Assembly (NCBI RefSeq): GCF_950295315.1
Contig: NC_080179.1
Coordinates: forward strand, 76,815,303 to 76,879,302
Length of the DNA: 64,000 nucleotides
Source: Erinaceus europaeus
Taxonomy: Eukaryota > Chordata > Mammalia > Eulipotyphla > Erinaceidae
Reading direction: 5' to 3'
The notes beneath the pieces are model-generated. The model did not search any database and was not told the origin of the DNA. It worked only from the letters and a program-made list of their open reading frames with translations. Both the position numbers and the translations under genes were made by a program. Below, piece after piece: positions 23,005 to 33,666 of the stretch (the first letter of the stretch is position 1; each line of letters starts with the position of its first letter).

Positions 23005-23285
23005 CACACTGTGGTTTTAACACTGAGTACTGTGGGGAAGATAAGAGACTCTCATGCCTGGGGCTCCAAGGTTCCAGGTTCAACCCAGGCATCATCACAG
23101 GTCAGATGTGAGCAGGATTCTGGCTGGCATGTAGGCAAACGACACATTCTGGGAGATACTGCAACAGCAGTGCGCCATCGTCTATGTTTGGGTATCTATA
23201 GGCACCAGGTTCAATCCTAGCACCAGCATAGATCAGAGCTAAGCAGTGCTCTGGTCTTTCTCTGTCTCACAAATACTTTAAATTA
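23005..23285 (+). mobile_element. Two decayed tRNA SINE fragments
   Basis: 'GAGACTCTCATGCCTGGGGCTCC...GGTTCAACCCAGG' (23020-23090) and '...GGTTCAATCCTAGCACCAGCATAGATCAGAGCTAAGCAGTGCTCTGG' (23205-23255) are two partial copies of the CATGCCTGAGGC type in the same orientation. Confidence 0.55.
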
Positions 23286-23805
23286 CAAATATAAATATTT
23301 ATTTTCCAGGTGTCTGCACCCAGAGAAACCTTCCTCTTTCTACCCCCTCATAAAACTTCTACCTTCCCTCTTGCTACCAAGCTATATTTTCCCATTCTAG
23401 ACATGATCAATGTTCTGTCACTTCCTCACTCTTTGGTCTGGTGTTAGAGCAGGGTTCCTCCCAAACACTCAGTGTCTATCTGCAGCCAATTAGCTGCTGT
23501 GTAGGGAGCAACCTCCTGGTCTCCACTGGACAGATACCAGTAACAGGAGCCCTGCCTGCTCCTCTCCCAGGTGTGAGAACAAAAGATCATCGGACATTAG
23601 TAGCTGTCCCTGAAGAGGCAGGCGGCCCACTTAGGAACTGCTGCCTTTGAGTGGTTTGCATACATAGACTTCTCTGTTCTCCTTTAAATATCATGCTTCA
23701 TTGAACTGAACTTTATTCTGTGAAGGTATTGGGTCAATATTTGTGAAGACGCTGAAAAGGTGTCCTTTTACTACTTTGGTACATTGCTAGAATAAGAAAC
23801 AGTTT
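23286..23805. other. Intronic sequence, nothing certain
   Basis: May hold an ancient repeat around 23440-23640, but I cannot assign it. Confidence 0.3.
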
Positions 23806-24425
23806 ACTCTTAAAAAAATGAACTGGAAAAGACCTTACATGCCATGCATCAGACATAAAGCTAATAACCAAAATATATAAAAAGGTCACCAAACTCAGCA
23901 ACAACAAACAAAAAACCAGAGGACCACATCTAAAAGTAAGGAGAGGATATGATATGAACAGAATATTCACCTAAGAAGAGATCCAAAAAGCCAACAAGAA
24001 TATGAAAAAATGCTCCAAGTCATTGATTGTCAGTGATAAGCACACAGAGACAAACAATGAAATTCCATTTCACTCCTGTGGGAATGTCACACATCAGAAT
24101 CCATAGCAACAACAAATGTGGAGAGGTTGTGGGGACAGAGGAGCCTCCTGCACTGCTGGTGGGAGAGCAGTCTGGAGAACTCTCAGAAGGTGAGAAGTGG
24201 ACCTAGCTTGAAAGGGAAACTCCAAGCAGGATCAGACTGAGTTTGGAGTAGGGCACCAAAGTAAAAATCTCTGGGTGGAGGGTGAGGGGGGATGTCCAGC
24301 TTCACCGGGGGGTAGGGGAGGGTGGGGAGAAAGATGGGATGGGACAGTCTTTTGGTGGTGGTCTTATTGACTTGTAGTCATATAAATCACTATTTAATTA
24401 ATATGAGAGGGATGAAAATTGATTG
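23806..24425 (+). mobile_element. L1 ORF2 end and 3' UTR, internally deleted
   Basis: ORF2-type blocks ('CAACAAGAATATGAAAAAATGCTCCAA', 'AATGAAATTCCATTTCACTCC', 'GAGAGGTTGTGGGGACA', 'CTGCACTGCTGGTGGGA') run to about 24190. They then join directly to 3' UTR-like sequence ('GGGCACCAAAGTAAAAATCTCTGGGTGG'). Confidence 0.75.
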
Positions 24426-24499
24426 ACTGTCTCAAACTTTTAATACACAGATCATAGGCTGAGTCTTTGAAATGTCGACTCTCTTAAGAGCATCAACCC

Positions 24500-24722
24500 T
24501 CGGGCAGCCAGACGACCACACCAATGTGTCCTAAGCCCTGCTTTCCCAGAGCCCCACCCCACAAGGGAAAGAGAGAGACAGGCTGGGAGTATGGATCCAC
24601 CTGATAATGCCCATGTTCAGCGGGGAAGCAGCTACAGAAGCTAGATCTCCCACCTTCTGCACCCACAATGACCCTGGGTCCATACTCCCAGAGGGATAAA
24701 GAATAAGAAAGCTACCAGGGGA
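24500..24722 (+). mobile_element. Retroposon internal fragment
   Basis: It matches the 'CCCAGAGCCC.GCCCCAC..GGGAAAGAGAGAGACAGG' to 'GAAAGCTACCAGGGGAG' section of the family and stops abruptly where the next long copy begins. Confidence 0.7.
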
Positions 24723-25497
24723 GTTTAGACCAGGGAGAACAGAAGCAACCGGTGGTATTACTCTATAAGATATTATATAAATAATGTCAAAGGACATAAA
24801 TTATGGTGATGTTATGTATGATACAACAAATCCTAACAAAGGGATTTTCAAAGTTAACCCAATTGCCAAATAATTTGATTATAGCAATAACTATCTATTG
24901 CCTTCTTAAACCCTAAGACACAGCAGGAATCTCCTTCTTCCTCTGTAGAGCCTATATTTCGCCCAGTCCTGGAACCTCTAGGGAGGGGCTCACTTTCCTG
25001 TACGGCTCTCTCAATTCACACCAAATTATATTGCATCTGCTGATCCCAACCTAATTAGTGCAACTGTGTCCAGAGACGTCAGGAGTGGAATGTCAACCCA
25101 TCAGCCTCATTACTCCAGTGAGACCTTTCCTTTTTCATAGGATTCTCTAGTTCCACTCCAGGGGGTTCACTTCTTAACAAAGTCCCAAAACCTAGATATA
25201 GACCAGGTCCCCTGAGATAGGGCATATGTTCACATGTATCCGTAAATTAGGGTAAAATATATACCTGAAAGTGAAAGTGCACGATAGTCTGCAGTGAGTC
25301 AGTATATGCAGCAAGCAAGTAGAAAGACCTAAAAAGACACCATAAAGTTCCTAATGAAACAGTGTCTAATTAGACTTAGATACCCTCCTCACCTACCTCC
25401 TATTACAGCTCTCTCACTCACTCCAAAGCTAACCTCATCAAAGCAAGGACTGCAAAAACTGAATAAGGGCAAGAGGCTGGCAGACTTTAATGATGAC

Positions 25498-25847
25498 TGT
25501 TGTTAAAATTCGGAAGCTCTAGCTGGCTGGGCTAGCTTCACGGGCGGGTAACAGAGATGACCAGAGACATACGGCTGGGCAGGGCAGCTGTATTTCTTTA
25601 TTCAGGAACAACGATTCATAAACTAAACCAAACTAATCACCAAACAGAACTCTGCAGCTTCTTTGCCCCCGTGGCAGCGCCAAGCACTCTCTCTTACTCT
25701 GCAACTCTGCAACTCTGGAACTCTGGAACTCTGGCCCTCTCTCAGGGTTCCTAGGGGCGGGGCCAAGCGGGCCCACGAAACTAACTGGACTGATCCAATT
25801 CTCTTGGCGGGGGAGAACTAGAACAACCCAATGTAAAGCATAAAACA
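25498..25847 (-). repeat. 3' LTR of the compact ERV
   Basis: Partner of 27479-27834, about 350 bp, directly preceded on the minus strand by the polypurine tract. Confidence 0.9.
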
Positions 25848-27478
25848 ATTCCCCCTTTTCTTTTTAACTAAATGACTACAGTATCAAGGGTGTGGGGTGA
25901 ACAGAAACATATATCATACAGGCATTTTTAAAAAAAGAAACTGGCACAAACATGGAGAAACATGCAAGCAAGTAACAAGAACCAGTGTGCTGCCAAGGGA
26001 AGGCCTGAGGGGGCCTTTTTTTGCCTCTGTGGGCAAAACTTTATCAGCTTAAAAAAAAACATTTCTTGCCTCTGGGGGGCGTACTTGCCTCGACGGGCAT
26101 TTGCATGGGGGCTGGAACGGCCTAGAGTCCCAAAGGCAGCTGGCTGCAATTTACTTACTATGAAACAAAACTTGTTATTAGCATATTTCTAATAGAGAAG
26201 GAATTTGAAACTTTTACATATCAACAACGTCTTTTAACCTTTTGTTACACCCATTCAAGATGGAGACACACCCTAGGTGTGGGCCGGAGAGGAAACCTCA
26301 GGCATGAGAATAATTAGCATAGCCATTGTGCGATCTACCATTTCTAATAGAGAAGGTAATGGAGAGTTTTACATATCAACAAGTCTATTTAACCTTTTGT
26401 TTAGACCAACTTAGTTAAAATATATTGATTGTTAACTAATTTTTACCTCAGACTTTAAATGTAAGTTAATTTTATCTTTATGAGAATTACGTTGAAAACC
26501 TTTTTCATTTAACTTTGACTAGTAAGAATTTAGCCTTAAAGTTACTGTTTACCAAACTTTAAACATACACATAAACATGGTCATTAATACACAAGGATAG
26601 AAACCTTTGTTACAAAGACATGTCATTTTAAACACGAATTTAAATCTGTACTGTCTTAGTTGTTGGGGGGTGCGTTGTCCAGTGGTGGTCTCTTGGGCAG
26701 CTTCACTTCTAGGAATCGCAGGTTGTGATCTCTGCACAAATCTCTGCGTACTCCAGCTTGTCTGCCTTCAGACCGGACCGGCAGCTGGAGATCTTGTGTA
26801 CCCAGTTTCGGCAGGGAGCCTGGGGGTCCGGGAAGTCTGGGATCGTTCCAGAATTCATAGCAAGAGGGCGGGTGGGCCAGTCTTGTAGAAGGCGTGGGCC
26901 TAGGTGCCCAGGGGTGGCGGCCCTGCCCCATGGCCCTGCCATGTCTGCTGCCCTGTTCCATGGCCCTGCCATGTCTGCTGCCCTGCTCGCAGTGGCCGAG
27001 CAGCATGGAGGGATCACACGTCCAGTGCCCTGTGCCATGCGGTGGAGAGCCGGCTCCTGTGGGCTGGCCTGCATGCTGGCATTGGGCTCCTGTGTGGTGG
27101 CATCGGGCTCCTGCGTGCTGGCGTCAGCCTCCTGCAGGCTGCTGGGCTGCCGGGCTGCAGGGCTGTGGGCGCGGTGCGCGGGGTTGTCTGGGCACAGCCG
27201 GCTGGCTGGCTGTTTAACCAGGTGGAAAAGGCAGCTCCGCGCCTTGCCTCCCGCCCGCTGGCTATTCCTGCTGGCTGTTCTGAGTTCGCCCAAGCGAGTG
27301 GAAACCACAGAGTGGTCCAGAGATAAATGTTCCAGAAACAGCAAAACAGTCTCGTGAAGAAAGAGCAGAGGCCTTTGGAGATCTCTTCACAAGCAGAAGA
27401 GAAGGCCATAGTACATAGGTAGCAAGTTGTCTTTACTTATCTGAGAGATGTGCAGGTCAGGTCCATGTGGGCACCATT
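25848..27478 (-). other. ERV interior without recognisable retroviral genes
   Basis: The half next to the 5' LTR is GC-rich and open in overlapping frames on both strands (for example a 211-residue minus-strand frame at 26709-27344 rich in Pro/Ala/Gln). The openness follows from tandem repeats: a 30-bp unit twice near 26930-26990 and a roughly 21-bp unit three times near 27066-27135. An AT-rich segment is duplicated (26180-26245 and 26338-26402). No capsid, protease, RT or envelope motif was seen. Confidence 0.6.
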
Positions 27479-27834
27479 TGTTGTTAAAATTTCGGCGGCT
27501 CTTGCTGGCTGGGCTAGCTTCACGGGCGGGTAACAGAGATGACCAGAGACATACGGCTGGGCAGGGCAGCTGTATTTCTTTATTCAGGAACAACGATTCA
27601 TAAACTAAACCAAACTAATCACCAAACAGAACTCTGCAGCCTCTTTGCCCCCGCGGTGGCACCAAGCACTCTCTCTTACTCTGCAACTCTCCAACTCTGG
27701 AACTCTGGAACTCTGGCCCTCTCTCAGGGTTCCTAGGGGTGGGGCCAAGTGGGCCCGCGAAACTAACTGGACTGATCCAATTCTCTTGGCGGGGGGGGGG
27801 GGAACTAGAACAACCCAATGTAAAGCATACAACA
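27479..27834 (-). repeat. 5' LTR of the compact ERV
   Basis: Read on the minus strand it begins TGTTGTATGCTTTACATTGG, carries an AATAAAG signal (CTTTATT at about 27578 on plus) and ends TTTTAACAACA. It contains a tandem ACTCTGGA-type stretch (27679-27715). The G run at 27791-27802 is longer than in its partner. Confidence 0.9.
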
Positions 27835-28904
27835 GATGACTCTTTAGTCACTATCAGGCCACCCCATCAGCTGGGGCCCTAGTCGGGGAGTCCTGGGATT
27901 CCCACACAGACATGATGGGTCTAGACCTCAAATAGACCCCTCTCTCCATTGTTACAGTAATCTCTATCAGGAACAACACAATAGATCCCTTTGTGGGCCC
28001 CCATAGGATCTTGCTCTCAACATCGATCAACAATGGTAGAGAATGTTCCATCCTCCAAAGGGAGGTTGTACAACATATTCTGTGCTCCACCTGAGGAAGA
28101 TGGGTCCTGAAATTGGGGCAGCTTGGAACGTTCCTACTCATGACCACAGAGTGTGAGCTCAGATCTACAGGGATGCAGAGGTGACATAGGCTCCTAGCTG
28201 AATATAGGCCCCACATCACATCAAATGGATGGGTTTTACAGTCAACACTATTTATACACCTTTCCCATATTTGGGAGCTACTCTCTTCCATGATCCAGCT
28301 TTCTGGTCCTTTTTCCAGCCATGACATCATCTCCCCAGACAATAACTTGGATCCACCTGCATGTCAGATGTCAGGTTCAGGGGAACAAAAACTAGTATAG
28401 CCACAGGCCCTTTGGAGTTAGCTTTATGCAAAATGGAGAACCCCCTAACTGTTCATCTGTACTATTCCAGCCCTTAGGTCCATGATTAATCAATAATTTG
28501 TTTGGCTTTATATGTTAACTCTCCTTTCAGCCACCAGGTTCCAGATGCCAGCATGATGCCGACCAGACTTCCCTGGACAGACGACCCCACTAATGTGTCC
28601 TGGAGCTCTGATTCCCCAGAGCTCTTCCCCACTAGGGAAAGAGAGAGACAGGCTGGGAGTATGGATCCACCTGTCAATGCCCATGTTCAGCGGGGAAACA
28701 GTTACAGAGGCCAGACCTTCCACAATCTGCATCCACAATCACTTTGGGTCCATACTCCCAGAGGTTTAAAGAATAGGAAATATATCAGGGGAGGGGAGGG
28801 GATACGGAGTACTGGTGGAGGGAATTGTGTGGAGTTGTACCCCTCTGATCTTAAGGTTTTGTCAATGTTTCCTTTTTATAAATAAATAAAAAGAAGAGTC
28901 CTGG

Positions 28905-29063
28905 TAACCAACACTTCAGGTCCTGGTGTAATGGAGTACAGAGCCCTCTGGTTTACTTCTCCTGTAATTTACTCCTCTGGCATTATGATCCAAAATTCTT
29001 TTGGGGGTTCAGAAAGTGGGATTTCTGGCTTCTGTAACTGCTTTTCCTCTGGACTGGGATGTT
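28905..29063 (-). mobile_element. Retroposon fragment, old, reversed
   Basis: 'CAGAGCCCTCTGG', 'TTTCTGGCTTCTGTAACTGCTTTTCC' and 'GACTGGGATGTT' are the reverse of the long subfamily (compare 46020-46160). Confidence 0.6.
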
Positions 29064-29065
29064 AC

Positions 29066-29485
29066 GCCTGCTCTTTGTAAAGTTCTGTGGAAGTACATTC
29101 AGATGAACAGTTTCATCGATTCTCTGATGATGGACTTGCTCCAAGTGGGACTGAGTATTCTCCTGTGTGCAGTAGTAGCTTGTACATCACAGAAGATGCT
29201 ATAACTCCATCATGGTATTACTACATGAGAGTGGCAAGATGCAAGTGTTTAACAAAAATAAATCAAACAAAATTCATGACTATTTGGATCTGGGAAATTG
29301 GTTAGATAATTGCAACATAACTCCTGCTGGAAATAGATTTCATTAGGCATTTTGTAATCTTCATACTAGAGAATAGCAGGTATTGTACATAAGGGTTCAA
29401 TTGGTTCTTCTGTTCACTTGAATGCTCATCGACTGTGAAAAATTCCAAAGAAATTCATGCCCCTACATGTTGACATGTCTAGTAT
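29066..29485. other. Unassigned sequence with a short plus-strand frame
   Basis: A plus-strand frame beginning near 29087 gives a hydrophilic peptide starting MEVHSDEQFHRFSDDG, without convincing splice sites. It could be part of a processed pseudogene or chance. I do not recognise it. Confidence 0.25.
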
Positions 29486-29493
29486 CACACTAG

Positions 29494-29990
29494 CTTTAGC
29501 CATACTCAGTGCAGAATCTGAGAAATACACAGGCAGCAATGGCAGAAACTAACTGACCAGACAGATTTGGAGAAAATGACAGAGATAGGGTTCAGTAAAC
29601 TCATTATTAAATTAGTTTAAGAGCTCAGAGATCATTTTACAAAAGAATTACAAAGTACAGAAAAAAAAATTGTCCAAACAGAGTTAGAAGGCCAGAAGGA
29701 GAATGTGAGTGCAGTTCAGGCTGAAGTAAGAGGTCTAAGAAATAGACCAAATCAGGTGGGGGCCAGGTGGTGGCACACCTGGTTCACTGCACATGTTATG
29801 ACGCATAAGGACCTGGGTGTGAGCCCTAATCCTCACTTGCAGAGGGAAAACTTTGCAAGTGGTGAAGTGGGACTTCCGGTGTCTCTCTCCTCTCTCATTC
29901 CCCTTCTCTCTTGATTTCTGGCTATCTCTATTCAATAAATAAGGAAAGATAATGAAAAAATTAGACTTAATCAGATGGAGGAGAGAATTT
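29494..29990 (+). mobile_element. L1/HAL1-like ORF1-region fragment with nested SINE
   Basis: 'CATACTCAGTGCAGAATCTGAG' up to 'GGTCTAAGAAATAGACCAAATCAGG' and, after the SINE, 'TAATCAGATGGAGGAGA' match 37628-38115 with the SINE at the same position. The start region (ATGGCAGAAAC) is frameshifted relative to the other copy. Confidence 0.8.
29755..29955 (+). mobile_element. tRNA SINE, GGGGCCAGG type, inside the L1/HAL1-like copy
   Basis: 'GGGGGCCAGGTGGTGGCACACCTGGTTC' through 'TTCAATAAATAAGG'. It shares insertion site and diagnostic bases with the SINE at 37890-38090. Confidence 0.9.
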
Positions 29991-30129
29991 CAATGCCAGA
30001 AACTAACCACAAACTGTTTTCTGTTTATCACTATCACAAACAGTGCATATATTTTAGTTATATCATAAATTATTCTAATGTTCAGCTGATATTCATCCTT
30101 TTCCCCTGATATTTCACTTCACTTTGCTT

Positions 30130-30215
30130 TCTAATATAATTTATTTATTTTGAATAATGACAGGGAGAAATTGGGAGGGAAGGAGAAGATAGAAAGAGAG
30201 ACATGTGCAGAGAAA
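30130..30215 (-). mobile_element. SINE body fragment, reversed
   Basis: A T-rich tail and 'ACAGGGAGAAATTGGGAGGGAAGG' body only. Confidence 0.45.
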
Positions 30216-30404
30216 TGGAGACAGAAGGGGACAGAGAGGCCTGTGCAGCACCTGGGCCCTTGCTATTTACAAAGGACAAGGTTTGGCTGACTAGCTGCTA
30301 TCCTGCGAGTGGTAATGAATATTACATAGAATTAGAAGAGACAGCAGAAAGGAACCAAAAAATCCTGTATCTAATAATTCGTGAACCTTAGGCTTGCTTC
30401 CATT

Positions 30405-30562
30405 TTTATCTATTTTTAAAATCTTTATTTATGAATGAGAGAGGGAGGGAGGGAGAGCAAACCAAAGTATTACTCGCACATGCAATGCCAAGGATCAAAT
30501 TTTGGAGCTCATGTCTGAGAGTTGAATACTTTCTCTACTGCATTACCACCCAGGCTGCTGCC
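30405..30562 (-). mobile_element. Short tRNA SINE, reversed
   Basis: An AAAATCTTTATTTATGA tail, (GGGA)n, 'CCAAGGATCAAATTTTGGAGCTCATGTCTGAGAGT' and a 'CTACTGCATTACCACCCAGGC' head; reverse of the 20563 family. Confidence 0.65.
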
Positions 30563-30577
30563 TCTATCTATCTATCC

Positions 30578-30632
<55 letters not shown>

Positions 30633-30715
30633 ATCTATCTATCATCTATCTAATCTATCATATACCAATCATCTATCTATATTTATATCTACCCATCCAT
30701 CTATCCATCCAATAT
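30563..30715. repeat. (CTAT)n microsatellite, compound
   Basis: A long CTAT run with CATC, AATC and CCAT interruptions, bridging two SINEs. Confidence 0.95.
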
Positions 30716-30935
30716 AATACCTGGTTCGAGCCCCCGGCTCCCCACCTGCAGGGGAGTCTCTTCACAGGTGGTGAAGCAGGTCTGCAGGTGTCTGTCTTTC
30801 TCTCCCCCTCTCTGTCTTCCCCTCCTCTCTCCATTTCTCTCTGTCCTATCCAACAATGACAACAAAATAATAACTGCAACAATAAAACAACAAGGGCAAC
30901 AAAAGGAAATAGATATTTAACAAAAAATTTAAAAA
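30716..30935 (+). mobile_element. ERI-type SINE, 5'-truncated
   Basis: It starts inside the box-B-like CTGGTTCGAGCCCCCGG and continues to the A-rich tail. Confidence 0.9.
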
Positions 30936-31118
30936 GAGTAAAATAAAGATAAAAAGAAGAAAAAGGGACGGAGGCAGAAGAAGAGAAGGGAGGAGAAAGG
31001 AGTAGGACGAGGGGACTAGCACATCATTCTGGCACATGTGACACCATGCCTCAAACCTGAGACCTCCTCTAAGAACCTAATGTTTTATCTCCTGCATTGC
31101 CTCTCAGGATGCTGCTTC
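30936..31118 (-). mobile_element. Short tRNA SINE, reversed
   Basis: A purine-rich tail, 'TCTGGCACATGTGACACCATGCCTCAAACCTGAGACC' and a 'CTCCTGCATTGCCTCTCAGG' head. Confidence 0.55.
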
Positions 31119-31439
31119 TATTAATTATTGGACAGTGGCTGTGTTATATGAGGCGATGGAGCCCTCCTTCCCACCTACCTCTATGTGGATATTGGATGGG
31201 ATGGAAAGGGGAATTGTAGAGAGATTGCAAGTAACTCCGGAGATGACAAGCTCCATTATCACTAAAGATGGGAGAAGAAGTGTGCGAGTTTTCATTGGCT
31301 TTGGTGGACCCAGGTGGGACAGCTGGGCCCCTATTGCCCTGAGCTGGCCACTAGCAGCAGACATTCAAGGAGCAAAGAGCTATGGTCTGGGCTGCAAGAG
31401 GTAGTGGCAGAAGGTTCCTAAGGGAAGGTGAATCTGGGA
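31119..31439. other. Intronic sequence, nothing recognised
   Basis: GC-moderate; open on the plus strand by chance, with no splice-flanked frame. Confidence 0.3.
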
Positions 31440-32055
31440 CAGTGACCAGAATACTGCTCATTCTAGCTTATGGTGGGGGCAGGATTTGAACCTGGGACCT
31501 ACTGAGTCTTAGTCATAAAATTCTGGTACACACATATGTTCTTAGCAGCACAATTTGTAACAGCCAAAACCTGGAAGCAACCCAGGTGTCCAACAACAGG
31601 TGAGTGGCTGAGCAAGTTGTGGTCTAGATACACAATGGAATACTACTCAGCTATTAAAAATGGTGACTTCACCGTTTTCAGACGATCTTGGATGGACCTT
31701 GAAAAAATCATGTTGAGTGAAATAAGTCAGAAACAGAAGGATGAATATGGGATGATCTCACTCTCAGGCAGAAGTTGTAAAACAGGATCAGAAAAGAAAA
31801 CACAAGCAGAACCTAAACTGGAATTGGCGTATTACACCAAAGTAAAAGACTCTGGGGTGGGTGGGTGGGGAGAATACAGGTCCAGGAAGGATTCAGAGGA
31901 CCTAGTGGGGGTTGTATTGTTCTATGAAAAACTGGGGAATGTTATGCATTTACAAACTATTGTATTTACTGTCGAATGTGGAAGATTAATTCCCCAATAA
32001 AGAAATTAAAAAACAAAGTCTGGTACATAAACTATTATATTTCCCTGGCCCTCCT
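31440..32055 (-). mobile_element. tRNA SINE split by an L1 insertion
   Basis: The reverse SINE 'CATTCTAGCTTATGGTGGGGGC..GATTTGAACCTGGGACC' (31440-31530) resumes at 32019 with 'AAACTATTATATTTCCCTGGCC', the reverse of its tRNA-like head. Confidence 0.75.
31531..32018 (+). mobile_element. L1 3' end, 5'-truncated, well preserved
   Basis: ORF2 end ('GGAATACTACTCAGCTATTAAAAATGG', 'TTGAGTGAAATAAGTCAG') and 3' UTR to 'TCCCCAATAAAGAAATTAAAAAA'. The frame stays open for much of 31536-32000. It is flanked by TCTGGTACA at 31522-31530 and 32019-32027. This is the reference 3' end for active-type L1 in this window. Confidence 0.9.
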
Positions 32056-32264
32056 CACATGTTTTAAACTTTCCATATAATATGAATCATATGAATACAT
32101 GTGACAGATCTTCATATATTGAAATCACATGTGTATGTTGCTTTTCACTGTGATATCTACTCTTTTGCACATAGAGCCAAAACAAAGGTTTTATGCAATC
32201 ACATTTTCTGGGAATAAAGCTATATCACTAAATGATGTATGAGAAGCAGATACAGATATGTGTT

Positions 32265-32318
<54 letters not shown>
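32265..32318. repeat. (TA)n microsatellite
   Basis: About 54 bp of uninterrupted TA. Confidence 0.95.
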
Positions 32319-32319
<1 letters not shown>

Positions 32320-32321
<2 letters not shown>

Positions 32322-32919
32322 TCACAGAACTTGAGAGGTCCTGGAGTCAGGCAATAATACCTTTTCTATTCCTATACCTTCTGATAACCTTTCACAAACT
32401 CAGCTCTTCTCCTCTCCTTTCTGGAACCAACCTAACACATAACCCAAGTTTGAATATCACACCAGACGGAGCCGTTATAACCTTCAGTTTGACACTATCT
32501 GGAAACACAGCACACAAGACAGAGCCAGCACTGACTCAGGGCTCTTTGGTCTCCATGGAGGAACTGACAAGTCTGAAGCATTTCCCTCACAGGAAAAATA
32601 TTCGGTTTGCTTTCCTAGGACCTCAGGAATGAAGACAGCATCCTCTGACACGTGCCTATGGCTCCTGTGAATTGCACTGTACGCTAGTCTTTGTGTCTGC
32701 ATTCAGCACCGCCTCCCTCCTCATGCACCTCTGACTACGACTGACACGGTCTTCAGTGAAAGCTTGGAAATGTCAGTTCCTATGTGTATGCAATTACCGT
32801 AACTCTGGAAGAAGTTTAACTGTAACAGACCAGCAGCTCATGAAGTGGCAATGTTGCCATGTAAAACTAACCCAGATTTCAAAGCAAATACTCACCTGAT
32901 AGTCTGTTTTAAATTACAA
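32320..32919. other. Intronic sequence, nothing recognised
   Basis: No exon; a frame near 32400-32630 on plus has no homology I recognise. Confidence 0.35.
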
Positions 32920-33189
32920 GTCGGATCTGTTTTCCAAATGAAAATTTGGGAAGGTGACACTTACCTTCTTGAAACCCCAAAGCAAGAAGTCTCACATTTT
33001 AAGTTAGGGAGGGGAATTATTACCAGTTTTATGAACTTTATCCAGATTAGTTAAGTCGGATCTGTTTTCCAAATGAAAATTTGGGAAGGTGACACTTACC
33101 TTCTAGAAACCCCAAAGCAAGAAGTCTCACATTTTAAGTTAGGGAGGGGAATTATTACCAGTTTTATGAACTTTATCCAGATTAGTTAA
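32920..33189. repeat. 135-bp tandem duplication
   Basis: 32920-33054 and 33055-33189 are identical except one base (CTTCTTGAAA versus CTTCTAGAAA). Recent local duplication in the intron downstream of the fourth UNC13C exon, about 480 bp from its donor. Confidence 0.98.
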
Positions 33190-33666
33190 ACCCTGAATCT
33201 CGTATACTACCTTGAAGACTGTGGAAGTTATAAATACTCAAGACTGGGCTTTTATAAATGTTATGAAGCTCAAATCAGCCAGTTTCCCTATAGCATCAAA
33301 TTATAGGAATCTTTTAAAGTAGTAAGCAAAAGATAGCACTACTGCTAAAGAATATGTTTGCTACATATATTAAAGTATAATTAAGGATTTCTGTGCTACT
33401 ATGAGCTCTTTTACTCAGATACATTTGAGATTGACTTTTCATTTAAAAATGTGTAAATACATTTAGGTGTATATAAATAAATGTTAATATGAACAAAAAA
33501 GATCACCAAGAGTCAACCATTACATACAGTCTTAATATTGAGCAAATCTTAGTTTTTTTCCATTATATTATTCTCATTTGCATTGCCATTTCAATTTATT
33601 ATTTGTGATCATTCTGAGGTTGATATTTACTATTCAGTTAACTCTGGTTTTCAGTGAAGTACTTAC

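Larger units (their letters stand above)
25498..27834 (-). mobile_element. Compact LTR retrotransposon (ERV2-like, non-autonomous)
   Basis: 2,337-bp provirus-like element on the minus strand. Two LTRs (27479-27834 5' and 25498-25847 3') differ at roughly 14 sites by eye. A perfect 6-bp duplication GATGAC flanks it at 25492-25497 and 27835-27840. A primer-binding site TGGTGCCCACATGGACC (27460-27476, minus) lies two bases inside the 5' LTR and resembles a tRNA-Lys type. A polypurine tract AAAAAGAAAAGGGGGAAT precedes the 3' LTR. The 1.63-kb interior has no recognisable gag, pol or env, so it would need proteins from another element. Six-base duplications are usual for class II ERVs. Confidence 0.9.
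24723..28890 (+). mobile_element. Unclassified poly(A) retroposon, long copy split by an LTR element
   Basis: The parts 24723-25497 and 27841-28890 join to about 1.82 kb and align with 12185-14337. The join lies inside 'TTTAATGATGAC / TCTTTAGTCACTATCAGG', which is uninterrupted in the other copy near 12964-12990. It ends with the family-specific 'GGGAATTGTGTGGAGTTGTACCCC' and AATAAATAAAA. Confidence 0.8.

Noticed and set aside
26725..27357. 210-codon plus-strand frame
   Set aside because: It is antisense to the LTR element, GC-rich and repeat-driven, with no homology recognised.
32920..33060. Possible UNC13C exon ending at the GGTAAG-type site on the minus strand
   Set aside because: The frame upstream has a stop and no Munc13 similarity, and the real exon with the expected sequence lies at 33667-33814.
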